Origin: Halobacteriovoraceae bacterium
GTDB taxonomy: Bacteria; Bdellovibrionota; Bacteriovoracia; Bacteriovoracales; Bacteriovoracaceae
Reading direction: 5' to 3'
Length of the DNA stretch: 64,000 nt
NCBI GenBank assembly: GCA_002713145.1
Contig: PAVS01000014.1
Coordinates: forward strand, 1-64,000
This document shows positions 15,908-24,701 of this stretch, piece by piece. Each line of letters starts with the position of its first letter. Within the stretch, counting starts at the first letter, position 1. The notes beneath the pieces were generated by a model. That model saw nothing but the letters and a program-made list of their open reading frames with translations, made no database searches and was not told where the DNA came from. The position numbers and the translations under genes are program-made.

Positions 15908-17484
15908 TAAGATTTAAAGGTCGGAGCTCCAGCGATATTCGCTTGGTAAAAATCACCAAAATTCTCCATCTGTTTGTGGAAGGAAGCCGCTAAATCTTTT
16001 GCGACTGGAGCGTAGGCCGATTGGTCTTTCCAGGTTTTTTGTGGCCACAGCATATCATTTTCAACACCTTCAATATGAAGAGGAATTTGAAGTCCGAATA
16101 TAGGATCTTTTTCCGTTTCAGTTTGGTTTAAATGATTTCCTTGAACTTGGCGAATAATTTGTCTGGTTATTTTAAGAGGAAATCTCTCACCTTCTCCATA
16201 AGATCCCCCTGTCCAACCCGTGTTAACGAGCCACACATTGATATTGTGTTTGTCTAGATATTCTCCTAAGAGTTTAGCGTAAACACTTGGGTGTCTGAGC
16301 ATAAAAGGTGCACCAAAACAAGGAGAGAAAGTCGCTTGTGGTTCTTTTACACCAATTTCTGTTCCAGCAAGTTTAGCAGTATAACCCAGAACAAAATAAA
16401 ACATGGCTTGTTCTTTGGTTAGCTTACTTACTGGAGGAAGCACGCCAAAAGCATCTGCAGTAAGGAAAAAAATATGGGAAGGAACTTGGCCTCGACTGGA
16501 TGGCTCAAGATCTCTAATAAAAGTAAGGGGGTAAGAAGAGCGACCATTCTCTGTGAGCTCTTTATCATTAAAATCAATTGTTCCCGTTTTAGGTTCGAAG
16601 GTCACATTTTCAATCATCGCACCAAAACGATTGGTGGCTTCCCAGATCTCTGGTTCATTTTCTTTGGAGAGTTGATACGTTTTAGCGTAGCATCCACCTT
16701 CAAAATTGAAGACTCCCTCATCACTTAATCCATGCTCATCATCTCCGATGATATAGGTTCCTTCATCAGTAGAAAGAGTGGTCTTTCCCGTTCCTGATAG
16801 ACCAAAGAAAAGAGATGTTTCGTTATTTTTAAGTTTAGAAGCTCCTGCATGCATAGGAAGAATATTTGATTCAGGTAAACGATAGTTCATAACCGAGAAC
16901 ATCGATTTTTTGATCTCACCTGCGTAAAAGGTCCCCACAATAATAGTGGTGTTCGTATCAAAACATGTGACGATACAAGTTTCACTTTTCGTATCAAACT
17001 CATCACGTCTAATTAATAGGCCTGGTGCATGAAGAATGGTGAAGTCTTTTTTGTTATCAAATTCTCTTAGGGAATCTCTGAATAAATGAGTGGTGAAAAC
17101 CGCATGTTGAGGTCTTGTGGTGATTGTTCTGGCATTGATATTATGTTTTTCATCAGCACCCACACATCTTTCTGTGACATAGAGTTCTGGTTTGGAGTTA
17201 AAATACTTTAAAACTTTTTGTCTAAGTTTTTCAAAGTTCTCAGGAGTCATAGGATTGAGATTATTTTCCCACCAAATAGAGTCTTCCGTTGTTTTTGATT
17301 TTACTATGTAACGGTCTCCAGCGGAGCGACCGGTATGCTTACCCGTCTCAACGATAAGAGCTCCATCTTTAGACAATTTCCCTTGGTCTCGTTCAATTGC
17401 TCTTTGGATATAAAAGCTGCGAGGGCGGTTGATATAGTATCTAATATTATCGTCAAGACCTAGGTCCATAAGGGCTTTATCCAT
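15907..17484 (-). CDS. pckA: Phosphoenolpyruvate carboxykinase (ATP)
   Basis: 525 residues from the ATG at 17484, preceded by AGGAGATTACT; longer in-frame starts lack a ribosome site. The P-loop FFGLSGTGKTTLST and the metal/nucleotide motif IGDDEHGLSD are followed by EGGCYAKT, and RFPLKITRQIIR lies near the C-terminus. These are the hallmarks of ATP-type PEPCK, which turns oxaloacetate and ATP into PEP, CO2 and ADP in the cytosol. Coupling to a dicarboxylate carrier suggests gluconeogenesis from imported C4 acids or from amino acids and fat. Confidence 0.96.
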   Translation of the reverse strand: MDKALMDLGLDDNIRYYINRPRSFYIQRAIERDQGKLSKDGALIVETGKHTGRSAGDRYIVKSKTTEDSIWWENNLNPMTPENFEKLRQKVLKYFNSKPELYVTERCVGADEKHNINARTITTRPQHAVFTTHLFRDSLREFDNKKDFTILHAPGLLIRRDEFDTKSETCIVTCFDTNTTIIVGTFYAGEIKKSMFSVMNYRLPESNILPMHAGASKLKNNETSLFFGLSGTGKTTLSTDEGTYIIGDDEHGLSDEGVFNFEGGCYAKTYQLSKENEPEIWEATNRFGAMIENVTFEPKTGTIDFNDKELTENGRSSYPLTFIRDLEPSSRGQVPSHIFFLTADAFGVLPPVSKLTKEQAMFYFVLGYTAKLAGTEIGVKEPQATFSPCFGAPFMLRHPSVYAKLLGEYLDKHNINVWLVNTGWTGGSYGEGERFPLKITRQIIRQVQGNHLNQTETEKDPIFGLQIPLHIEGVENDMLWPQKTWKDQSAYAPVAKDLAASFHKQMENFGDFYQANIAGAPTFKS

Positions 17485-17638
17485 AGTAATCTCCTGTTTT
17501 AGTGATGCTAAAAAAATACCTAATTTCCCTGTGCTTGTATAGGTGGTAAAGATAAGTTTTAGTTTTTGACGTTGCATCAAAAAAATATCATTTGCCGGTA
17601 AGATATGGTACATGAATGATTAGAAAAAAGGATGAACT

Positions 17639-18343
17639 ATGAAAACAGCTTTAGTGACAGGTGGAAATAGGGGCTTAGGTTTAGAGATCGTTAAACAGTT
17701 AGCCGCCAACGGATTCAAAGTCTATTTAGGAGCACGGGATGAACAAGAGGCTCAAACAATAATCAGCCAGTTAAAAAAGCAAAAATATAATGTTGAGTTT
17801 TTAAAGCTAGATGTACTAAAAACCTCAGATATCAGAGCAGCTCATGATCGGATCAGGGCCAATGAAGGGCGCTTAGATGTCCTTGTTAATAATGCAGGTG
17901 TATTTTTAGAAACATTAGGGAACCCTGATGATTCTAGTATATTTAAAGTTGATCCTGTGATTATGCTCAAGTCAATCGAAACCAATACTATGGGCCCGGT
18001 AAAACTGATTCAATCTTTTATTGAAATCATGGGGGATGATGCGAGGATTATTAATGTTTCTTCAGGCATGGGTTCTCTCAATGAAATGGAAGCATACTAT
18101 CCAGGTTATAGAATGAGTAAGACAGCTCTTAATGCTATGACTCTTATGATGGCCCGTGAGCTGGGTGAAAATGCTAGTGTCAAAATCAATGCTGTCTGCC
18201 CTGGATGGTGCCGAACGGATATGGGAGGAGACAATGCTTCTCGTTCAGTAGAAGAAGGAGTTCAGGGGGTCATTTGGCTAGCAACCTGTAAAAACCCCCC
18301 TCAGGGGAAATTCATTCGAGATAAAACTGAAATTCCTTGGTAA
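17639..18343 (+). CDS. Short-chain dehydrogenase/reductase
   Basis: 234 residues, a classical Rossmann SDR: cofactor loop TGGNRGLG at residues 8-15, NNAG near 87, catalytic Ser in NVSSGMGS near 141, and YxxxK in YRMSKTALNAM near 161. The PGWCRTDMGG motif with a following lid is typical of the carbonyl-reductase-like subgroup. It is probably NADPH-dependent from the Gly loop and basic context, but the substrate is unknown. An AAAAGGATG site precedes the ATG. Divergent from pckA. Confidence 0.9.
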   Translation: MKTALVTGGNRGLGLEIVKQLAANGFKVYLGARDEQEAQTIISQLKKQKYNVEFLKLDVLKTSDIRAAHDRIRANEGRLDVLVNNAGVFLETLGNPDDSSIFKVDPVIMLKSIETNTMGPVKLIQSFIEIMGDDARIINVSSGMGSLNEMEAYYPGYRMSKTALNAMTLMMARELGENASVKINAVCPGWCRTDMGGDNASRSVEEGVQGVIWLATCKNPPQGKFIRDKTEIPW

Positions 18344-18396
18344 TTTTTACAACTTTATTGTCATAAAGTGCTAGAATTACTAAATGCATAAGAGTT

Positions 18397-19143
18397 ATGA
18401 ATAAAACTTTTATGCTCGTCTGTTTTTTAATTATGGGACAAGTACAAGCCAAACATATTCTTCTTAGCTATTTTGATCCTTTCGGTGGCAATCCTACTAA
18501 TAATTCAGAAACAATTGCTAAAAAAATTAAGCCGCTCTTTGAAAATTCTGAGCATGAAGTCACTCTTTGTAAATTAAATACTGTCTATGATAAAGCCCAT
18601 GAGCAACTTCTGGATTGCTATCATAGTTTGGATAGACCAGCTGATTTTATTGTTTCTTTAGGAGAGACCGGCTGTCACCAAATCAAAGTGGAAACCAGAG
18701 GGATTAATTATGATCGCAGCTATGGCCCGGACAATGATGGTATAGAACGTTTTGGAGTAGAAATCATCCCAGGTGCAAAGGCATCTCTGGGAGTCACACT
18801 GCCAATGGAGAAAGCCTTCTGTTCTTTATCGGAAGAAGATAGAAAAAAAGTTTATATCTCACATAGTGCTGGAAGCTTTGTGTGCAATAACACTCTTTAT
18901 CTTGGACTGACTAAATTCGACATACCTTATACTTTTATTCATGTTCCAAACGCAAAATGTTCCTCAGATAATGATAATCATAAATACGCTCAAATCATCT
19001 CTGATATGATCACAGAACTGGCCACAAGAGAGCAAAGCCTAACGGCCATGCCCGCGACAAAAGACGAAGTTAAAATGAAGCTCAATGAGAATTTGAATTC
19101 TTGTGAATCAATGTTCTATCGAATCCTTCGAGGAGAATATTAG
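18397..19143 (+). CDS. Secreted pyroglutamyl-peptidase-like cysteine peptidase (family C15)
   Basis: 248 residues. The first 18 form a signal peptide (MNKTFMLVCFLIMGQVQA), and the mature chain begins with the C15 start (HILLSYFDPFGGNPTNNS). Triad residues are in expected contexts: Glu99 (VETRGINYD), Cys163 (HSAGSFVCNNTLY) and His182 (FIHVPNA). C15 enzymes remove N-terminal pyroglutamate and are normally cytosolic, so the signal peptide is unusual. The C-terminal 40 residues beyond the core are extra and helical. It lies 35 bp before the kinase gene and may share its transcript. Confidence 0.85.
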   Translation: MNKTFMLVCFLIMGQVQAKHILLSYFDPFGGNPTNNSETIAKKIKPLFENSEHEVTLCKLNTVYDKAHEQLLDCYHSLDRPADFIVSLGETGCHQIKVETRGINYDRSYGPDNDGIERFGVEIIPGAKASLGVTLPMEKAFCSLSEEDRKKVYISHSAGSFVCNNTLYLGLTKFDIPYTFIHVPNAKCSSDNDNHKYAQIISDMITELATREQSLTAMPATKDEVKMKLNENLNSCESMFYRILRGEY

Positions 19144-19178
19144 TTTTCAGTTAAGCTGGAATAAGATAATTTAGAGTC

Positions 19179-19928
19179 ATGCAAAAAAAGAAAACAAAAA
19201 GTATTAATGAATTTAACTTTCCTGTCTCAAAGAGAATTGGGAACAGATATATCATTCTCGAAAAACTTGGGGCTGGCTGGGAAGGTGAAGTCTACAAAGT
19301 CTTAGAAGTTCTCACCAAAAGACAAAGAGCGATAAAGCTTTTCTACCCGCAAAGAAACGTTAATTTTAAAGTGAGCACCCGCTACGCTCAGAAATTAGAT
19401 AAGCTTAAAGACTGTCCTATCATAATGAATTATCACTCTCATGAACTTATTACGTTTAAGGGACAAAAAGTGGCTTGTCTTACCAGTGAGTTGATTGAAG
19501 GTGAGCTCCTCGATGACTTTGTTAAATATCAAAGAGGAAAACGCCTCAGTATATTTCCTGCTATTCATCTGCTCTACTCTTTAGTCAAAGGTGTTGAGTC
19601 CATTCATCTCAACGGGGAATATCACGGAGATATTCACACTGGGAATGTGATCATTAGAAAATTCGGATTGAGTTTTGATATCAAACTTATCGATCTTCAT
19701 CATTGGGGAGATTCTAAAAAAGATAATAGAGATGAAGACATCATAAAGATTATAAGATTATTTTATGACATCCTAGGAGGCAAAGCTCGCTATGCAAAAC
19801 TCCCTCCTTCGATTAAATATATAGTATGTGGGTTAAAACGAGGTCTAATCTTGGAGCGTTTTAAATCTATAAGTCATTTAAGGGTACACCTAGAAGCAAT
19901 GGACTGGTCAGATGCAATCGAAGGATAA
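19179..19928 (+). CDS. Protein-kinase-like protein with altered DFG motif
   Basis: 249 residues, a compact Hanks-type kinase fold. The Gly loop is LGAGWEGEVYKV (31-36) and the ATP-binding lysine is Lys53 in RAIKLF. The catalytic loop is HGDIHTGNVII with Asp151 and Asn156, and the metal Asp172 is in LIDLHHWG, where DFG is replaced by DLH. Catalytic residues are kept, so activity is plausible. The catalytic-loop HGDIHTGN form recalls aminoglycoside/ABC1-type kinases more than the HRDxKxxN of Ser/Thr kinases. There is no membrane segment. The last 17 bp overlap the PP2C gene, an arrangement that suggests an opposing kinase/phosphatase pair. Confidence 0.82.
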   Translation: MQKKKTKSINEFNFPVSKRIGNRYIILEKLGAGWEGEVYKVLEVLTKRQRAIKLFYPQRNVNFKVSTRYAQKLDKLKDCPIIMNYHSHELITFKGQKVACLTSELIEGELLDDFVKYQRGKRLSIFPAIHLLYSLVKGVESIHLNGEYHGDIHTGNVIIRKFGLSFDIKLIDLHHWGDSKKDNRDEDIIKIIRLFYDILGGKARYAKLPPSIKYIVCGLKRGLILERFKSISHLRVHLEAMDWSDAIEG

Positions 19929-20715
19929 TTTTTTACTCATAGAAGGAGAAGAGACTCCTAAGAAAGATATTTTAGATTGGAAGGAATATCGTATTGGATA
20001 TTTTTTAAATAAAAATAAAGATAAACACGCTTTAAATGAAGACTCTCTTTTTATCTGTTTAAAAGATAAGTTTATTTGTCTTGGTGTGTGTGATGGAGCT
20101 GGAGGTCACCCTAAGGGCAAAGATGCTTCCCTTACAGCGAGTAAAACGATTATAGAGTATTTTAAAAAAAATGATCCTCTTAAGCGAAATATCGTCTCGC
20201 TTATAGAGAGTGCAAATGATGCTATTCTCGCACTAAAAGTGGGGGCCCATAGCGCTATTGCTATGAGTACTATTGAAGAGGATGTGCTGCGATCTTTTAG
20301 TGTAGGGGATTCTGAAATTCTTTATAGCAATGCCCATGGTTCAGAAATTTATTCTAATATTCCCCAATCCCAAGTGGGTTATAAAGTGGAGAGTGGAATC
20401 CTAGATCAGGAAGCCTCCCTTGATGATCCCGAGCGAAATGTGGTGAATAATATGATGGGGGATCCCTCGATTCGAATCGAAGTGGCTTCTAAACTCATTT
20501 TAAAAAAAGGTCATACTATCATTATTGGAACAGATGGTCTCTTTGATAATATCTCCCATGAAAAACTACTTAATCTTATGGGCACTGGAAGTTTTGAAAA
20601 ATCATTCGAAGACCTCACTCAGCTTTGTAGTGAGCGGGGAGAAGACTGGAAAAAAGATGATGACATTGCTTTTGTGGTCTTAAGAAAGATAAAATCTCAA
20701 GAAACTTCATCGTAA
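19912..20715 (+). CDS. PP2C-family protein phosphatase
   Basis: 267 residues. PPM/PP2C motifs are in order: NEDS (Glu43, Asp44), GVCDGAGGH (Asp61, Gly62), FSVGDSEI (132-134), GTDGLFDN (Asp208) and KKDDDIAFVVL (Asp249-251). All metal-binding acids are present, so it should be an active Mn/Mg-dependent Ser/Thr phosphatase. It is cytosolic. The start overlaps the kinase gene by 17 bp and no separate promoter is evident, implying co-expression. Confidence 0.9.
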   Translation: MQSKDNFLLIEGEETPKKDILDWKEYRIGYFLNKNKDKHALNEDSLFICLKDKFICLGVCDGAGGHPKGKDASLTASKTIIEYFKKNDPLKRNIVSLIESANDAILALKVGAHSAIAMSTIEEDVLRSFSVGDSEILYSNAHGSEIYSNIPQSQVGYKVESGILDQEASLDDPERNVVNNMMGDPSIRIEVASKLILKKGHTIIIGTDGLFDNISHEKLLNLMGTGSFEKSFEDLTQLCSERGEDWKKDDDIAFVVLRKIKSQETSS

Positions 20716-20822
20716 GTCGCTGAAAATTCGAAAACTCGATTAAATTCACTTATTTATATCTCTGAGTAAACCGATAGGGTTTATAATATAAGTCTAGGAT
20801 TTTAAGGGAGTTTTTGACGTAT

Positions 20823-23318
20823 ATGTTACTCAAAATGTGCTCATTACTTTTAATGTTTGTTTTCATTGTTTCTTGTGAAACAAAAGAATATGCAAAGGAA
20901 GAATCTGCAACTCGTTTAGAAAATACTGCTGATGACCCCGAAAATATTCCAGAGTTTAGTGGTTTGGAAACAGCGACTTCGGTGACTGATTATTCAGTGA
21001 CATTAAACTGGACTCATAGTGATGAATTAGCACGTTATTATATTTGGGATGTGACGGGGGGAAAAGAAGAGAGAATTGCAACTCTTTCAGCGCCCAAGAG
21101 TAGTTTTACTCTGGACACCCTTACCAGTGGAACCAGTTATAGTTTCAAAGTGACTGCTCAAGCAGAAGACGGAAGAGGAGTTGATAATTTAAATATTCTC
21201 TCCATCACTACATTGACTAGACCCAATCCTCCTTACACCGTGATACTCACCTCTCCTTCTACAGATACTGATGTGGATCGAACTCCGAGCTTTCTTATTT
21301 ACCCAAGTCGCGCGGGAGATACAGTTGAGCTTTATAGTGACGCTTGTTCTACCAAAGTGGGGGAAGCTGTCGCCACAAGTAGTATCACAACGGTGAGTGT
21401 TTCTAATGCCAATCAATTAGCTGAGGGAAGTTATAATTTTTATGTCAAACTCGTGAACAAAAATGGAGTTAGCTCGAGCTGCTCATCTATATATGGAGCT
21501 ACCGCTAGCTACACCTATCAGTTTTGTCCTGTGGGTTATATAGAAGTCCCGGTCAACACCGGCATAGGAAATAAAAAGTTTTGTGTGATGGCCTATGAAG
21601 CGAAAGCTTGGCAAGACTTTGATAATGATGGTGATGTCGATTTTTCAGAAGTAGATAGTGATGGCTGCAATGAAAGTTCTTGTACCACTAAAAATTGGGG
21701 ACTCACTTCCAAGTCACCTCGTTCAACAGCAACAGGTTCTCCTTGGAGAATGATCAGTCAAAGAAATGCAAAAGCTGAATGCCAAAGTCTTGGAGAGAAT
21801 TATGATCTTATATCAAATGCGGAGTGGATGGCCGTGGCTCGTGAAATCGAAGAAAATGCAAATAATTGGTCAAGTGGAGAGTTAGGTGTCGGCTGTGTTG
21901 CGCGGGGTAATGTAGGAACAGATGATAAATGTAGTTATCAAAACTTTGGTATCGATGGTGGAACTGGTAGAAGTGAACTCCATTCCCATGAGTTATCAAA
22001 TGGAGAAATTATTTATGATTTAGTTGGAAATGCCTCCGAGTGGATTGATCTAGGAAAAGAGGAGGATTTAACACTTGCCCCTCAAGATTGTGATCAAACT
22101 TGGATGTCAGTAGAAGGAATGAGTGAATTTTGTAATAACTATTTTCTTTCAAATGAATTCACTTCATCAAACCCTGGACTTTTAACCTTCGAAACCTATG
22201 AAAATGTTTATACTGTGATGACAGATGTAAATGACAAATTGTATTTTGCAACCGACGGGGGAGTGGCGACCTCCACTACCCAAGCAAGAAGTTTTCAAAA
22301 CTACACCCCTCTCAACGGACTTGCCACCAACGATATCACCGGGGGAGTCTTTGTTGATAGTGATGAAACCATGTATGTTGGAACAAATAAGGGGCTGCAT
22401 ATCTCGACCAACGGGGGCGAAAGTTTTAATCTCTTCACCACAAATGAAGGCCTACCCAGCAATATTGTGCGCGATATTTTTGTTAAAGTGCAAGAAGATG
22501 GAGGTGGGAATGAAGTGCAAGCCATTTATGTCGCGACAAATGCAGGTTTAGCAAAATCACTGGATGGAGGAGATACATTTACCGTTTTCACAACGGCAGA
22601 TGGTCTGGCCGATGACACTACCTATTCTGTTTATCTTGATGATGACGACAATATTTATGTGGGAACTCTAGCAGGATTGAGTATTTCCACTAATGGTATC
22701 AGCTTCACCAGCTCCACGACGGCCAATGGTCTAGGAAGCAATAGAGTGGAGGATGTCTTTATAGATCAAAAAGGAACCCTTTATGCAGCCACCACTGCAG
22801 GTCTTTCTCTTTCAACTGATGGGGGAGCGAACTTTACTAATAAAACCACAGCGGATGGTCTGGGGAGTAACCGGATCAATGCTATTTATATAGATGAAAA
22901 TGATTTGTCCGATTTCACTGATGATATTATTTATGTGGCCACGGATGTGGGGTTGAGTATCTCTCAAAATGATGGGGTAAGTTTTAATACGAGACTGACA
23001 AGGGATGGGCTCATTGATAATACTGTTTATGATGTAGCCGTGGATAGCGAAGGTTATATTTATGCCGCGACTGAAGCTGGTGTGAGTGTTTCCCTTGATG
23101 ACGGAGACAGTTTTTCTTATTCCAAAGATTCACTCAATAATCTAGGGGGAAAAACCTCTATTGGATTGGGACAGATTTTTGGTGGTGTAGGTGAAGGCGC
23201 TTATCGAGGTGGATCTTATCAATCGGGAAGTTACGCTGGAATATATATGATGAGTTTTGAAGCTTATCCTGGCCAGGCTTTTGAAGATATCGGATTTAGA
23301 TGTGTGTATCGTCCATAA
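20823..23318 (+). CDS. Large lipoprotein: FN3, Ig-like, FGE-like domain split by a seven-repeat propeller
   Basis: 831 residues from ATG 20823 (a TTG at 20814 is too close to the AGGGAG site). The lipobox is FIVSC (Cys18). A fibronectin type III domain spans roughly 45-125 (TSVTDYSVTLNWTH ... TSYSFKVTAQ), then an Ig-like domain to about 230. A segment with FCVMAYEAKAW, a Ca-binding-type loop DFDNDGDVDFSE, MISQRNAKAECQSLG, ISNAEWMAVAREIE and VGNASEWIDL resembles the first part of formylglycine-generating-enzyme/SUMF1 domains. Residues 455-775 hold seven repeats centred on Y-x-(A/G)-T-x-x-G-(L/V), and the last 55 (AYRGGSYQSGSYAG ... DIGFRCVYRP) look like the end of the same FGE domain. It is probably an outer-membrane lipoprotein that binds rather than catalyses. 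Confidence 0.8.
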   Translation: MLLKMCSLLLMFVFIVSCETKEYAKEESATRLENTADDPENIPEFSGLETATSVTDYSVTLNWTHSDELARYYIWDVTGGKEERIATLSAPKSSFTLDTLTSGTSYSFKVTAQAEDGRGVDNLNILSITTLTRPNPPYTVILTSPSTDTDVDRTPSFLIYPSRAGDTVELYSDACSTKVGEAVATSSITTVSVSNANQLAEGSYNFYVKLVNKNGVSSSCSSIYGATASYTYQFCPVGYIEVPVNTGIGNKKFCVMAYEAKAWQDFDNDGDVDFSEVDSDGCNESSCTTKNWGLTSKSPRSTATGSPWRMISQRNAKAECQSLGENYDLISNAEWMAVAREIEENANNWSSGELGVGCVARGNVGTDDKCSYQNFGIDGGTGRSELHSHELSNGEIIYDLVGNASEWIDLGKEEDLTLAPQDCDQTWMSVEGMSEFCNNYFLSNEFTSSNPGLLTFETYENVYTVMTDVNDKLYFATDGGVATSTTQARSFQNYTPLNGLATNDITGGVFVDSDETMYVGTNKGLHISTNGGESFNLFTTNEGLPSNIVRDIFVKVQEDGGGNEVQAIYVATNAGLAKSLDGGDTFTVFTTADGLADDTTYSVYLDDDDNIYVGTLAGLSISTNGISFTSSTTANGLGSNRVEDVFIDQKGTLYAATTAGLSLSTDGGANFTNKTTADGLGSNRINAIYIDENDLSDFTDDIIYVATDVGLSISQNDGVSFNTRLTRDGLIDNTVYDVAVDSEGYIYAATEAGVSVSLDDGDSFSYSKDSLNNLGGKTSIGLGQIFGGVGEGAYRGGSYQSGSYAGIYMMSFEAYPGQAFEDIGFRCVYRP
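22200..23140 (+). repeat. Seven protein-level beta-propeller repeats
   Basis: Seven blades of about 44 residues recur within the lipoprotein gene. Their cores are KLYFATDGGVATS, TMYVGTNKGLHIS, AIYVATNAGLAKS, NIYVGTLAGLSIS, TLYAATTAGLSLS, IIYVATDVGLSIS and YIYAATEAGVSVS. Each is followed by NGGxxF or DGGxxF and a T-x-x-GL turn. Seven copies suit one closed propeller of the two-component-regulator or YCF48-like type. Confidence 0.8.
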
Positions 23319-23322
23319 AAAA

Positions 23323-23344
23323 AAGCCCGAATTGCTCCGGGCTT
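23323..23344 (-). terminator. Terminator between the lipoprotein gene and rpsT
   Basis: AAGCCCG and CGGGCTT flank an 8-nt loop. A run of A just before it gives a long U-tract on the minus strand, so it mainly ends the rpsT transcript. It can also stop the plus-strand lipoprotein mRNA. Confidence 0.8.
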
Positions 23345-23372
23345 AGATCTTAAAAAAAAATTAAAATTTAAA

Positions 23373-23633
23373 TTATAATTTAGAAACTTGGCTTGCAAGT
23401 CTAGAAGTTTTTCTAGAAGCAGTTGCTTTATCCATGGCACTAGATTTAGCAAGTTTTCCAAGCATTGATTGAACGCGAGTTAAAAGAGTTGTTGCTGTGT
23501 CTTTATCTTTTTCCTCAATAGCTGTTCTCAATTTTTTAATTTGAGTTCTTACTCTTGTGGTTTTCCACTTATTATTCACTCTTCTTTTTTCTGATTGTCT
23601 AATTCTCTTTTTAGCAGACTTATGATTTGCCAC
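23373..23633 (-). CDS. rpsT: 30S ribosomal protein S20
   Basis: 86 residues beginning MANHKSAKKRIRQSEKRR, the conserved S20 N-terminus, basic and all-helical, of normal length. The start codon is GTG, with TAGGAGAATAAAC just upstream. The protein binds 16S rRNA early in 30S assembly. A candidate promoter lies about 70 bp upstream, leaving a leader of about 60 nt, where S20 autoregulation acts in some bacteria. Confidence 0.97.
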   Translation of the reverse strand: MANHKSAKKRIRQSEKRRVNNKWKTTRVRTQIKKLRTAIEEKDKDTATTLLTRVQSMLGKLAKSSAMDKATASRKTSRLASQVSKL

Positions 23634-23701
23634 GTTTATTCTCCTAAGATTTATCTTAATAGTATTTAAAAATCGTTATATTTGCGTATTGCGTAGAGGC
23701 A

Positions 23702-23730
23702 TTTTTAAATTAATTAGTGAGTTTTGGCAA
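23702..23730 (-). promoter_or_regulatory. Candidate rpsT promoter
   Basis: On the minus strand TTGCCA (23730-23725), a 17-bp spacer and TAAAAA (23707-23702). The -35 box and spacing are good and the -10 box matches 4 of 6. It is the same TTGCCA box used before the tRNA and the 9135 gene. Confidence 0.4.
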
Positions 23731-23840
23731 GAATTTTATCAAAAAAACTTAGGTCTAAGCTGGTTTTATCCCCCATACCATTGACCATTTATCAATATAT
23801 TAGCATATTAACTGGATAAAAACTCATCAAGGAAATACTC

Positions 23841-24701
23841 ATGACAGCTATTAAAAAAATTGGGGTCGTTGGTGCAGGACAAATGGGTCGAGGAATTGCC
23901 CAAGTAGCTGCATTTACTGGCCATGAAGTGCTACTTTTTGATGTCAATGAAAAGTCACTGAACTTTGGACACGATTTCATCGCTAAACAATTAACGAGAG
24001 GCGTTGAAAAAGAGAAGTGGGATCAATCAAAAGCAGATGAAACTTTGAGTGCTATCTCCAAGACTATGGAGATGAAAGATCTAGCAGATTGCGATCTCAT
24101 CGTTGAAGCTGCCACTGAGAATAAAGAACTCAAGCTCATGATTTTCAAACAGCTCGATGAGGTGGCCAAAGCTGAAGCTATACTCGCCAGCAATACATCA
24201 TCTATCTCTATAACTGAAATTGCAGCTGCGACGAAGAGAGCGTCTCAAGTATGTGGGATGCATTTTATGAATCCAGTGCCGGTGATGAAATTGGTGGAAG
24301 GGATCAAAGGTCTAGAGACCAGTGATGAAACCTTCCAAGCGGTGCAAGCTTGTGCAGAAAAGATGGGAAAAGTATTTGTTAAGGCCAATGATATGCCTGG
24401 CTTTGCAGTGAATAGAATTTTGATGCCGATGATTAATGAAGCGGTTTACGCTCTTTATGAAGGTGTGGCGAGTGTAGAAGATATAGATCAAGCCATGAAA
24501 TTAGGAACGAATCAACCTATGGGTCCTTTGACTCTTGCAGACTTTATTGGGTTAGATACTTGTCTGGCCATTATGGATGTTTTGCACGTTGGTCTAGGAG
24601 ATACGAAGTACCGCCCTTGTCCACTACTAAAACAATATGTAGCTGCGGGAAGATTAGGTAAAAAATCCGGGCATGGATTTTATAATTATGGAGAAAAATA
24701 A
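23841..24701 (+). CDS. hbd: 3-hydroxybutyryl-CoA dehydrogenase
   Basis: 286 residues, the usual length of the monofunctional enzyme. The NAD-binding loop is [17 protein letters not shown] at residues 8-24. Catalytic His is in [16 protein letters not shown] near 138, and [13 protein letters not shown] and [14 protein letters not shown] are the substrate-domain motifs. It oxidises 3-hydroxyacyl-CoA, or runs in reverse in butyrate-type pathways. It overlaps the acyl-CoA dehydrogenase gene by one base (TAATG), so both enzymes are made together. TCAAGGAAAT precedes the ATG. Confidence 0.93.
   Translation: MTAIKKIGVVGAGQMGRGIAQVAAFTGHEVLLFDVNEKSLNFGHDFIAKQLTRGVEKEKWDQSKADETLSAISKTMEMKDLADCDLIVEAATENKELKLMIFKQLDEVAKAEAILASNTSSISITEIAAATKRASQVCGMHFMNPVPVMKLVEGIKGLETSDETFQAVQACAEKMGKVFVKANDMPGFAVNRILMPMINEAVYALYEGVASVEDIDQAMKLGTNQPMGPLTLADFIGLDTCLAIMDVLHVGLGDTKYRPCPLLKQYVAAGRLGKKSGHGFYNYGEK

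Noticed and set aside
15907..17613. Start of pckA at 17613
   Set aside because: The extra N-terminal residues are not part of PEPCK and lack a ribosome site. The ATG at 17484 has AGGAGATTACT and gives the normal protein length.
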